DNA of 11,425 bases, from contig JAGLDI010000080.1 of NCBI GenBank assembly GCA_023145655.1, forward strand, positions 1 to 11,425, in the 5' to 3' direction. The notes beneath the pieces are model-generated. The model did not search any database. It saw only the letters and a program-made list of their open reading frames with translations, and was not told the origin of the DNA. This stretch comes from Desulfuromusa sp. GTDB lineage: Bacteria; Desulfobacterota; Desulfuromonadia; Desulfuromonadales; Geopsychrobacteraceae. Position numbers and translations under genes: made by a program. Positions 1 through 6,091 of the stretch are shown one piece after another (position 1 is the stretch's first letter; the number at the start of each line of letters is the position of its first letter).

Positions 1-1
1 A

Positions 2-88
2 CCGGACAAGATAGTTGACGCGAGATACATTGGTGGTATTCTAGGCGGTGTAGTTTGTCGTTTTATTGGAAGCGAGAAAGATAAATAG
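2..88 (+). CDS. 3' end of an upstream gene, product unknown (partial)
   Basis: One forward frame is open from the window edge to a TAG at 86-88, giving 28 residues (PDKIVDARYIGGILGGVV..., ending GSEKDK). The other two forward frames close within the first 20 bases. The glycine-rich hydrophobic stretch YIGGILGGVV followed by a charged tail could be the end of a membrane or glycine-zipper protein, but this is too short to assign. Its stop lies just before the ribosome binding site (94-101) of the next gene, as expected for an operon partner. An open frame this short arises by chance fairly often, so existence is only moderately supported. Confidence 0.4.
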   Translation, partial: PDKIVDARYIGGILGGVVCRFIGSEKDK

Positions 89-93
89 TGCCC

Positions 94-101
94 AAGAAGG
101 A
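94..101 (+). promoter_or_regulatory. Ribosome binding site of the first L,D-transpeptidase
   Basis: AAGAAGGA lies 9 nt before the ATG at 111. It favours that ATG over the in-frame TTG at 66, which has no Shine-Dalgarno-like sequence and would put a charged 15-residue extension ahead of the signal peptide. Confidence 0.6.
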
Positions 102-110
102 TCTAAGACC

Positions 111-593
111 ATGAGCCCCCCGCGCAGTTCCCTGTCACATAATATTTTCCGACTGATTATTTTTGGCTTCATCATCTGTATGGCTTCTCAAGCATGGGGT
201 GAAGAGTTGAAAAAAAAGAAGGAGATCCATGTGTTCATCAAAGAGCAAGTTCTGATTGCCCTGGAAGATGGAGAGAAAATCTACCACTTTGATATTGTAA
301 CGGGAAGGGAAGGTAAAGAGACCGAAGCCGGCAGATTTAAAATCTTTAAAAAATTCAAAAAATATACCAGTAAAACCTATGGCTCTGAAATGCCGTACAC
401 CATGTTCTTCACTAAAGATGGTAAGGCAATTCACGGCACGCAGATGGCTATTCTTCGCTCATATCTGCATTCCTATTTAACCGAATCCGTAGGTTCGCAA
501 GGTTGTGTCGGGTTAACGGATGAGAAGGCAAAGGCATTGTTCGAGTGGGCGCCCATTGGTACCCTTGTCGTGGTCATGCCCGAAGAAAAATAA
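111..593 (+). CDS. Exported L,D-transpeptidase (YkuD domain)
   Basis: A 160-residue protein with an N-terminal hydrophobic segment at about residues 11-29, ending in ASQAWG, that fits a Sec signal peptide. The mature part (about 38-157) reads as a YkuD fold: VFIKEQVLIALEDGEKIYHF is the first strand pair, GREGKETEAGRFKI matches the usual 'T-G-x-x-x-x-P-T-P-x-G-x-F' region, and IHGTQ (H108) with SQGCVGL (C132) gives the His and Cys of the active site. Known family members form 3-3 cross-links in peptidoglycan or attach proteins to it through a Cys acyl-enzyme in the periplasm. The common motif is SHGCVRL; here the Arg after the Cys is Gly and the His before GC is Gln, so activity is likely but not certain. 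A second YkuD gene follows after 19 nt. The ATG at 111 is chosen for its ribosome binding site and signal peptide. Confidence 0.82.
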   Translation: MSPPRSSLSHNIFRLIIFGFIICMASQAWGEELKKKKEIHVFIKEQVLIALEDGEKIYHFDIVTGREGKETEAGRFKIFKKFKKYTSKTYGSEMPYTMFFTKDGKAIHGTQMAILRSYLHSYLTESVGSQGCVGLTDEKAKALFEWAPIGTLVVVMPEEK

Positions 594-612
594 CCAGTTG
601 AAACGTTTTGAA

Positions 613-1122
613 ATGAAATTTTCTTATAGAAATTCATTCCCTGTCCTGTTGCTAATTTTTTTATTAGCCCTGCCGACAGCTTACGGAGTGTGTGGCCAAA
701 AGGCTGATATCGTCCTTGTCTCCAAGAGCGAGCGACGCCTGGATCTTGTGAACAAAAATGGAATTTTTGCCTCATTTCCAATAACTTTGGGGGCGAATCC
801 AGTTGGACATAAGGAGAGGCAGGGTGATGAGCGAACCCCGGAAGGCCACTACTTACTTGATTATAAAAACTCAAGCAGTAAATTTTACAAGTCAATCCAC
901 ATCTCATACCCCAATCACAAAGATCGAGTTAACGCCCGCAAACTGGGGGTTGATCCCGGTGGCGATATCATGATTCATGGTCAAAAGAATGGTTTGGGGT
1001 GGGCGTCCCCAGTTATCCAATTTTTCCTTTGGACCAACGGTTGTATTGCTCTGCATGATGAGGACATGGATCTGGTCTGGGCAGCTGTCGATCCCGGAAC
1101 GCCAATTGAGATTCAACCATGA
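613..1122 (+). CDS. Exported L,D-transpeptidase, YafK-like (YkuD domain)
   Basis: A 169-residue protein. Residues 8-25 are a hydrophobic signal segment ending in LPTAYG. The nearby Cys27 is not in a good lipobox, since Val precedes it. The body begins IVLVSKSERRLDLV (33-46), followed by the G-DERTPEGHY region (71-80), IMIHGQ (H122) and WTNGCIAL (C144), ending in GTPIEI. This resembles the YafK/COG3034 branch, where the Cys motif is typically D-W-T-x-G-C-I-A rather than SHGCVR. Relatives are peptidoglycan L,D-transpeptidases or cleave peptidoglycan-linked lipoproteins; which applies here cannot be read from sequence. The longer frame back to 520 overlaps the previous gene and has no signal peptide at its start, so ATG 613 is preferred, although its ribosome binding site is poor. 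It probably depends on read-through or coupling from the preceding gene. Confidence 0.83.
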   Translation: MKFSYRNSFPVLLLIFLLALPTAYGVCGQKADIVLVSKSERRLDLVNKNGIFASFPITLGANPVGHKERQGDERTPEGHYLLDYKNSSSKFYKSIHISYPNHKDRVNARKLGVDPGGDIMIHGQKNGLGWASPVIQFFLWTNGCIALHDEDMDLVWAAVDPGTPIEIQP

Positions 1123-1153
1123 CTTTCCAATCCAGAAACTAAACAAGCAGAGG

Positions 1154-1170
1154 ACCTGATTTATTCAGGT
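1154..1170 (+). other. Small hairpin after the L,D-transpeptidase pair
   Basis: ACCTGA and TCAGGT form a perfect 6-bp stem around a 5-nt loop (TTTAT), 32 nt past the stop codon. No T-run follows, so it is a poor intrinsic terminator and may be an RNA processing or stability element, or chance. The rest of the 1123-1244 spacer shows nothing clear. Confidence 0.3.
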
Positions 1171-1244
1171 AAACGCTGCCAAGAATCTGATATACAGTTT
1201 TAGAGATGAATACGAAACCCTTAGAAAAGGAATGGGAACTTAAG

Positions 1245-1622
1245 ATGATTTCACCGCCGACAAAAGTGGTCTATGCCGTAAGAATACTCTACCTGGTCGT
1301 TGGCATCGGTATTATTCGAACATCCATAACTGTAGTACAGTATGTTGATGTCAGGTCACCGTATTTTTTAATTTTCACTAAAGGCTTAGTCTATGTGGGC
1401 TCCTTACTCTTGATCAACCAATTGACCAAAGGAAAGAATTGGGCGCGATGGTCACTGGTCGTAATTTTTTTGATAAGTATCCCTCTAAATATCATCCCGG
1501 CCATAGAATCAATTTCATTTAGCCCTCTTCATCCACTTTTATCATCTTTACAATTGGGGCTCCATCTAATTGCTTTGTTTTTCCTATTTCATAAGAGTTC
1601 TTCCGAGTGGTACCACTCATAG
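1245..1622 (+). CDS. Small four-helix membrane protein, function unknown
   Basis: 125 residues, not recognised by name. There are four probable membrane segments at about 8-26, 38-58, 67-87 and 99-116, with short polar connections. The loop before the third helix carries TKGKNWARW, a Gly/Lys-x-x-W-A-R pattern seen in many small uncharacterised proteobacterial inner-membrane proteins. No catalytic or ligand motif is visible. The start at 1245 is favoured because AAAAGGAA (1225-1232) precedes it by about 12 nt. An in-frame ATG at 1206 would add 13 polar residues and has only a weak upstream AGAG. It is codirectional with the transpeptidases but 122 nt from them, so shared function is unproven. 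The last codons and stop overlap a perfect palindrome (1605-1618). Confidence 0.65.
   Translation: MISPPTKVVYAVRILYLVVGIGIIRTSITVVQYVDVRSPYFLIFTKGLVYVGSLLLINQLTKGKNWARWSLVVIFLISIPLNIIPAIESISFSPLHPLLSSLQLGLHLIALFFLFHKSSSEWYHS
1605..1618. repeat. Perfect 14-bp palindrome at the gene end
   Basis: GAGTGGTACCACTC is fully self-complementary and covers the last codons of the membrane protein gene, ending two bases before the TAG. With no loop it is more like a dimer-binding site or chance than an RNA hairpin. No T-run follows. Confidence 0.5.
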
Positions 1623-1625
1623 AAC

Positions 1626-1790
1626 CTAAGTGGGACGTAGTTGATAAATCCACTTCCCCTTTTTATCCACTCTTCTGCCATGCCAAGCTGAGTCAGGTTG
1701 ATAAAAAACTGTTTTGGAGAAGGCAGTTTTTAAATCCATATTCAGTTGATAAATTGAACCAGTAGTGACCAGTTTATCCTTCCCACTAAG
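1626..1790. repeat. Interval bounded by imperfect inverted repeats, with internal GTTGATAAA copies
   Basis: CTAAGTGGGA (1626-1635) and TCCCACTAAG (1781-1790) are inverted copies matching at 9 of 10 positions, enclosing 165 bp. Inside, GTTGATAAA occurs three times on + (1640-1648, 1697-1705, 1745-1753), and the inverted core TTTATC occurs at 1662-1667 and 1773-1778. ACCAGT is also directly repeated at 1758-1763 and 1768-1773, a 10-bp period. There is no coding capacity and no clear target duplication. It could be a small non-autonomous element remnant, a cluster of regulator sites, or AT-rich coincidence. Confidence 0.4.
1704..1731 (+). terminator. Candidate intrinsic terminator (A-tract/T-tract hairpin)
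   Basis: AAAAACTG (1704-1711) pairs perfectly with CAGTTTTT (1724-1731). The inner TTTT/AAGG extends the stem with two G-U and two A-U pairs, leaving a GGAG loop. The five Ts in the 3' arm and the As in the 5' arm allow termination from either direction. The stem has few G-C pairs, so strength is uncertain. It would end transcripts from the membrane protein or transpeptidase side. Confidence 0.45.
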
Positions 1791-1925
1791 CAAGAATACA
1801 TCTTTCTTTGTTTAAATCATAAAAATGTTGAGCCTCGTTTTGCTGCTGTTGATCAAATCTCGGATATTAGAGGGGGTGTGATTCAGGTTTAGGCAAAGTT
1901 ATTGAATCAAAAGCGATAATCTCTA

Positions 1926-1954
1926 TTGACCTACTGGATACCGTGGCGTACAAA
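1926..1954 (+). promoter_or_regulatory. Candidate sigma-70 promoter for the ClC gene
   Basis: TTGACC (1926-1931) matches 5 of 6 bases of the -35 consensus and is followed after 17 bp by TACAAA (1949-1954), a 4 of 6 match to the -10 element. It would start RNA near 1961, giving a leader of about 70 nt. A better TATAGT at 1956 is too far from this -35. Weak evidence on its own. Confidence 0.3.
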
Positions 1955-2029
1955 TTATAGTTTACTTTGTCTGCTGTTATCGAAAATCTCGTTGGTGATA
2001 TTTGTACTGCCTGGAAAAGTTAAAACATC

Positions 2030-3841
2030 ATGACTAAGCCCCATCTGCCCACCGCTTTTTATACTCACACCCGCTGGCTACGGCGGCGAACCCATCAGTT
2101 CCTCAGTCATTTTAAGATCAGCGATAATACTTTTTTAATCGTCCTTGCAGTGATTGTCGGTTTACTCGGTGGGCTGGGAAATTATCTGTTTCGTAAGACG
2201 ATTGATTTGATCCATTGGCTGGTTGTTGAACAGAGTCTTGAGCTGTTTGATATCTCTTTGGAGCACTGGTCGATGCAGCGAATTCTGGTGCTGTTTCTGC
2301 CGGCCATCGGTGGTCTGTTGGTTATCCCGTTGTGGATATTGTTTGCCAAGGATCTGAAGGGGGGGTTTTCCGGGTTTTTGGTCAAGGTTAATCTGAAAGG
2401 AGCCAAACTGCCATTCCGGCCACTTTTCACTAAGGGATTGGCCTCTGCGATCACTCTCGGTACCGGCGGTAGTGCTGGTCAGGAAGGGCCGATTGCCGTC
2501 ATCGGTGGAACGATCGGCAGTCAGTTCGGAAAAATGTTCAAAATGAGTGGCGACCGGATCAAGGTGTTGGTGGCATGCGGTGCTGCTGCGGGTGTTGCGG
2601 CCACTTTTAACGCGCCCCTTGCCGGAGTGTTCTTTGCTACAGAAATTGTTCTCCTCTCCTCTTTTGAGGTGGCAAGCTTTACTTCAATTGTTATCGCCAG
2701 CGGGATGGCGACCGTTGTTTCTCGTGCATTGCTGGGGAATGTCTCAGAAATTGTGACACCACCCTATTTCATGACCAATTTTTGGGAAATCGGGTTGTAT
2801 GTTCTCCTCGGATTGTTGATCGGTGCGCTGGCCGCAGGATTTATTGATCTCCATTTTAAAATCAAGGATTGGATCACAGCTATCAAGCTTCCACGTTTGA
2901 GTAAACCGATTCTCGGTGGGCTGGTGGTTGGGATGATCGGCATTGGTTTGCCGCAGATTTTTGGTAATGGTTATGAATTTGTCAGCCTGGTTCTGGTCGG
3001 TAATCATGCCTGGTATCTGTTGGCGCTGCTGGTCATGGCCAAGATGGTGGCAACGTCAATTACCCTTGGCTCAGGGATGCCGGGTGGATTGTTTGCTCCT
3101 TGTCTGTTTTTGGGGGCAATGGCAGGAGGAGCCTATGGCCATGTTCTGGAGATACTTTTTCCTGCAGCAGATATTTCAGCCGGAGCCTATGCTCTGGTCG
3201 GGATGGGGGCTTTTCTGGCAGCGGCAACCCATGCGCCGATGACCGCTATCTTTCTGCTATTTGAAGTCACAGATAGTTATCAGGTTATTGTCCCGATTAT
3301 GTTGACTTGTGTCATTGGAACCTCCGTTGCCCGCCATTTTAAAAAAGACAGTTTGGAGACGGTGGAATTGAGCCGTCTCGGAATTGATCTGGAAGCGGGA
3401 AAAGAACGAAATATTATGAAGAACCTCTCGGTTGGTGAGGTGATGTCCCACCGGGTTGAAACTGTACCGGAAAATATGACTCTAGGCCATTTCGCTGAAT
3501 TTATTCAGCAGACACAACATACCAATTTCCCGCTGGTTGATGAGCTGGGGGAGCTGACTGGAATTATCTCGGTTCAGGATTTTATGGGGGTGGTTTTTGA
3601 GAAAGAGCTGATGGACCTGGTTGTGATAAAAGAGCTAGCGACCAAGGATGTCATCACGGTTCACCCGGAAGAGGATCTCGATACTGCGATGCGAAAAATT
3701 GGTTACCGCAATATTGAACAACTGCCGGTTGTCGATCGCGAATCACATCGCCATCTTTACGGGATTATCTCCCGGCGCGATATGGTTTCAGCCTACAACC
3801 GTGCTCTGATGACTCGCACTCTGGAGGATGAAGATGGCTGA
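2030..3841 (+). CDS. ClC-family anion channel/transporter with C-terminal CBS domain pair
   Basis: 603 residues: a basic cytoplasmic N terminus, a multi-helix ClC membrane domain (about 34-435), then two CBS domains (about 464-525 and 533-593), which in this family bind adenine nucleotides and gate flux. ClC proteins move Cl- or other anions across the inner membrane, some exchanging H+. Signature parts: GSAGQEGP with the gating glutamate E152, and GGLFAP (352-357), the GxFxP anion-binding loop. Oddities: the first selectivity loop, usually GSGIP or GHGVP, reads KGGFSG (110-115); the residue after E205, equivalent by eye to the internal proton glutamate of E. coli ClcA, is Ile; and the usual central Tyr near the membrane domain's end (SxYT-like) appears as E443 in DSLETVEL. 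These point to a divergent subfamily, perhaps a channel rather than an exchanger; that is inference. The ribosome binding site (GGAAAAG, 2013-2019) is weak. The 3' end overlaps the helicase gene. Confidence 0.9.
   Translation: MTKPHLPTAFYTHTRWLRRRTHQFLSHFKISDNTFLIVLAVIVGLLGGLGNYLFRKTIDLIHWLVVEQSLELFDISLEHWSMQRILVLFLPAIGGLLVIPLWILFAKDLKGGFSGFLVKVNLKGAKLPFRPLFTKGLASAITLGTGGSAGQEGPIAVIGGTIGSQFGKMFKMSGDRIKVLVACGAAAGVAATFNAPLAGVFFATEIVLLSSFEVASFTSIVIASGMATVVSRALLGNVSEIVTPPYFMTNFWEIGLYVLLGLLIGALAAGFIDLHFKIKDWITAIKLPRLSKPILGGLVVGMIGIGLPQIFGNGYEFVSLVLVGNHAWYLLALLVMAKMVATSITLGSGMPGGLFAPCLFLGAMAGGAYGHVLEILFPAADISAGAYALVGMGAFLAAATHAPMTAIFLLFEVTDSYQVIVPIMLTCVIGTSVARHFKKDSLETVELSRLGIDLEAGKERNIMKNLSVGEVMSHRVETVPENMTLGHFAEFIQQTQHTNFPLVDELGELTGIISVQDFMGVVFEKELMDLVVIKELATKDVITVHPEEDLDTAMRKIGYRNIEQLPVVDRESHRHLYGIISRRDMVSAYNRALMTRTLEDEDG
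3823..3827 (+). promoter_or_regulatory. Helicase ribosome binding site inside the ClC gene
   Basis: GGAGG directly abuts the ATG at 3828 but lies 6 nt before the ATG at 3834, so the second ATG is the likely start. The site sits within the last ClC codons, implying translational coupling. Confidence 0.65.
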
Positions 3842-6080
3842 CCTTCTGGAAGAGTTGAATGAGCCACAGCGGCAGGCGGTTCTGCATGGGGACGGCCCAC
3901 TGTTATTGCTTGCTGGTGCCGGTTCCGGGAAAACCCGCGCCTTGACCCACCGGATTGCCCATCAAATTAGTGAATGCGGAGTTCCGGCTTGGCGGATTAT
4001 GGCGGTGACCTTTACCAATAAGGCTGCAGCAGAAATGCGTGAACGCCTTGAGCGGTTACTGGGGGAGGGAGATCTCCCCTGGATCTCCACCTTTCATTCC
4101 GGGTGTGCCAGAATCTTGCGGCAGGAGATTCACCATCTTGGCTACGGTAGAGATTTCACTATTTATGATGACCAGGATCAACTGCGGTTGCTGCGTGATC
4201 TGCTAAAAGGTGAGGGAATTTCAGAAAAGGTTCTGAAGCCACGAGCCCTGGCCGCGTTCATTGATCGGGCAAAAAATCGTGGGCTTCTCCCTGACACTCT
4301 GGATGAAATTCGTGCTGATGAGCAGCTTCTTGCAGAACTGTATACCCGCTATCAACAGAAACTTAAAACGGCCAATGCGGTCGATTTTGGTGATTTGTTA
4401 TTGCTGACTGTCCGGCTGTTTGAGGACCATCCTCAGGTCAGAGAGCAGTGGCAGGAGCGTTTTTCCCATCTGCTGATTGATGAATTTCAAGACACTAATC
4501 GGGTACAGTACCGGTTGATGCAATTGTTACTCGACCCGGAAACAAATCTGTGTGTCGTTGGTGATGATGATCAGTCAATCTACCGCTGGCGCGGTGCTGA
4601 AGTTGGTAATATTCTCAGCTTTGATTACGATTTTCCGACAGTAAAAATTATTCGATTGGAACAGAATTACCGTTCCACACAAACTATTCTACAAGCTGCC
4701 GGAGCGGTGGTCGGGAACAACAGTGACCGCCGGGAGAAAGAGCTCTGGACCGATAATCCGGTTGGTGATTCAATCCATATTGAAGCCGCTCCTGACGATC
4801 TGGATGAGGCCCGCTTCGTTGCTGCAGAGGTGAGTCGATTGCGGGGCAATGGCTGCAATCTGCGGGATATTGCGGTTTTTTACCGGACCAATGCTCAGTC
4901 ACGGGCTATTGAACAGGCTCTGCTGGGTGAAAAAATTAAGTATGTGATGTTTGGCGGGGTCAAGTTCTATTCCCGTCTTGAAGTTAAGGACGCTCTTGCT
5001 TATCTGCGGGTTCTGGTCAATCCAAAAGATTCGCTGGCAGCCCGTCGGATCATCAATGTCCCGACTCGGGGGATCGGTCACACGACAGTTGAACGAATTG
5101 CTACTTTTGAGAATGAGGCGGGTGGTTTTCTCCCTGCCTGCAAGCTGGCGTTGAAAAAAGATGGTCTGAAAGGAGCGGCGGCAAAAAAAGTTACTGCATT
5201 TGTTGCACTGATCGACGATTTCACTGTTCGACTGGAGAGAATCCCCTATCCACAATTAATGGCAGAATTACTTGATGCCAGTGGTTATGCGCCGCTGCTT
5301 AAAGAGGAAGCAGAAGGGTCTTTGACCAGTGACGGTCGTCAGGAAGCCAAGGGACGGTTGGAAAATCTGGAACAGCTGTTGGTGGGGATGGAAGAACATG
5401 CTGCCACAACTGACTCGGTTCACGACTATCTGGAGCAGATAGCGCTGATTACCGATCTGGACAGATACGATGCAACCCAGCAGCGGGTGACACTGATGAC
5501 CCTTCATTCGGCCAAAGGACTGGAATTTCCGGTGGTCTTCATGACCGGGATGGAAGAGGGGTTGTTTCCCCATGCTCGTTCTGGTGATCTCGGGGAGGAA
5601 CTGGCTGAAGAACGGCGTCTCTGCTACGTCGGGATGACCCGGGCAATGGAGAAACTCTATCTCTCTCATGCCCGGCGGCGGCGGGTTTATGGAACTTATC
5701 AGTTTAATCCTCCGAGTCGCTTTTTGGCGGAAATTCCAGTGGAATTGCTGAATGATTTTGCTCCAGCGGTGGTGCTGCCAGAAAAATCAAAGCCTGAACA
5801 TAACCTGGCCTCTTTAATGGATCTTGTTGACGGGTCTGAACTCGCTCCACCGGGTGATAATACAACTATTGTGGTTCCAGGTACGACCTCAGTACGGGAT
5901 CATTCAACCCCCGCTGACGGTGGTTTGCGGTTAGGAAGTAAGGTACGGCATGTCAAATTTGGAATTGGGACTGTGCGTCGTCTGGAAGGGAGTGGCGACA
6001 AACAGAAAGTGACGGTCTATTTCAACTCGGTTGGATCGAAAAAGTTGTTGTTGAAATTTGCGGCTCTCATGCCGGTTTAA
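3834..6080 (+). CDS. uvrD/pcrA: UvrD/PcrA-type superfamily 1A 3'-5' DNA helicase
   Basis: 748 residues, a normal length for UvrD/PcrA. Ordered motifs: Q-motif LNEPQRQAV (8-16), Walker A AGAGSGKT (27-34), motif Ia AVTFTNKAAAEM, motif II LLIDEFQD (213-220), motif III GDDDQSIYRWRGA (243-255), motif IV EQNYRST, motif V TLHSAKGLEFPVV with EEGLFPHAR, and motif VI ERRLCYVGMTRA. The C terminus (about 697-748: LGSKVRHVKFGIGTV ... KKLLLKFAAL) matches the Tudor-like domain that in PcrA/UvrD contacts RNA polymerase. The family unwinds DNA with ATP in nucleotide-excision and mismatch repair, removes RecA filaments and backtracks RNA polymerase. Rep is less likely because Rep lacks this tail; a RecB-type nuclease is excluded because no nuclease domain follows. 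It overlaps the ClC gene by 8 nt and precedes the regulator by 11 nt, suggesting cotranscription. No defects seen. Confidence 0.95.
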   Translation: MADLLEELNEPQRQAVLHGDGPLLLLAGAGSGKTRALTHRIAHQISECGVPAWRIMAVTFTNKAAAEMRERLERLLGEGDLPWISTFHSGCARILRQEIHHLGYGRDFTIYDDQDQLRLLRDLLKGEGISEKVLKPRALAAFIDRAKNRGLLPDTLDEIRADEQLLAELYTRYQQKLKTANAVDFGDLLLLTVRLFEDHPQVREQWQERFSHLLIDEFQDTNRVQYRLMQLLLDPETNLCVVGDDDQSIYRWRGAEVGNILSFDYDFPTVKIIRLEQNYRSTQTILQAAGAVVGNNSDRREKELWTDNPVGDSIHIEAAPDDLDEARFVAAEVSRLRGNGCNLRDIAVFYRTNAQSRAIEQALLGEKIKYVMFGGVKFYSRLEVKDALAYLRVLVNPKDSLAARRIINVPTRGIGHTTVERIATFENEAGGFLPACKLALKKDGLKGAAAKKVTAFVALIDDFTVRLERIPYPQLMAELLDASGYAPLLKEEAEGSLTSDGRQEAKGRLENLEQLLVGMEEHAATTDSVHDYLEQIALITDLDRYDATQQRVTLMTLHSAKGLEFPVVFMTGMEEGLFPHARSGDLGEELAEERRLCYVGMTRAMEKLYLSHARRRRVYGTYQFNPPSRFLAEIPVELLNDFAPAVVLPEKSKPEHNLASLMDLVDGSELAPPGDNTTIVVPGTTSVRDHSTPADGGLRLGSKVRHVKFGIGTVRRLEGSGDKQKVTVYFNSVGSKKLLLKFAALMPV

Positions 6081-6091
6081 AAGAAGTTATT

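Larger units (their letters stand above)
1623..2029. other. 407-bp intergenic region, no credible gene
   Basis: No frame on either strand looks like a gene. The only tiny frame noted (ATG 1825, 18 codons, hydrophobic) lacks a ribosome binding site. The left half is repeat-rich and contains a terminator-like hairpin; the right half is AT-rich and carries a weak candidate promoter for the ClC gene. No tRNA, CRISPR or intact insertion sequence was recognised. The position, a large gap between an AT-richer block and a packed gene string, suggests a boundary between transcription units, possibly with remains of a mobile element. Confidence 0.7.

Noticed and set aside
15..42. TTGACG and TATTCT (16-bp spacer) as a promoter for the first transpeptidase
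   Set aside because: The region is open in frame and may be the coding end of an upstream gene; the -10 match is weak, so a promoter call is not supported.
66..110. TTG start at 66 for the first transpeptidase
   Set aside because: It lacks a ribosome binding site and would place a charged stretch before the signal peptide; ATG 111 has AAGAAGGA at a good distance.
520..612. N-terminal extension of the second transpeptidase
   Set aside because: It overlaps the preceding gene in another frame, has no plausible ribosome site, and hides the signal peptide that begins at ATG 613.
473..907. Minus-strand open frame of about 144 codons
   Set aside because: It is opposite both transpeptidase genes, which have recognisable active sites and signal peptides; no family resemblance in the antisense product.
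1825..1881. 18-codon hydrophobic frame (MLSLVLLLLIKS...) as a small membrane peptide
   Set aside because: No ribosome binding site and too short to distinguish from chance in AT-rich intergenic DNA.
1623..2029. Intact insertion sequence, tRNA or CRISPR in the large gap
   Set aside because: No transposase frame, no cloverleaf and no regular repeat-spacer pattern could be seen; only short irregular repeats.
4899..5669. Minus-strand open frames of about 118 and 133 codons
   Set aside because: They lie opposite the conserved helicase gene, whose frame has all family motifs; these are antisense shadows.
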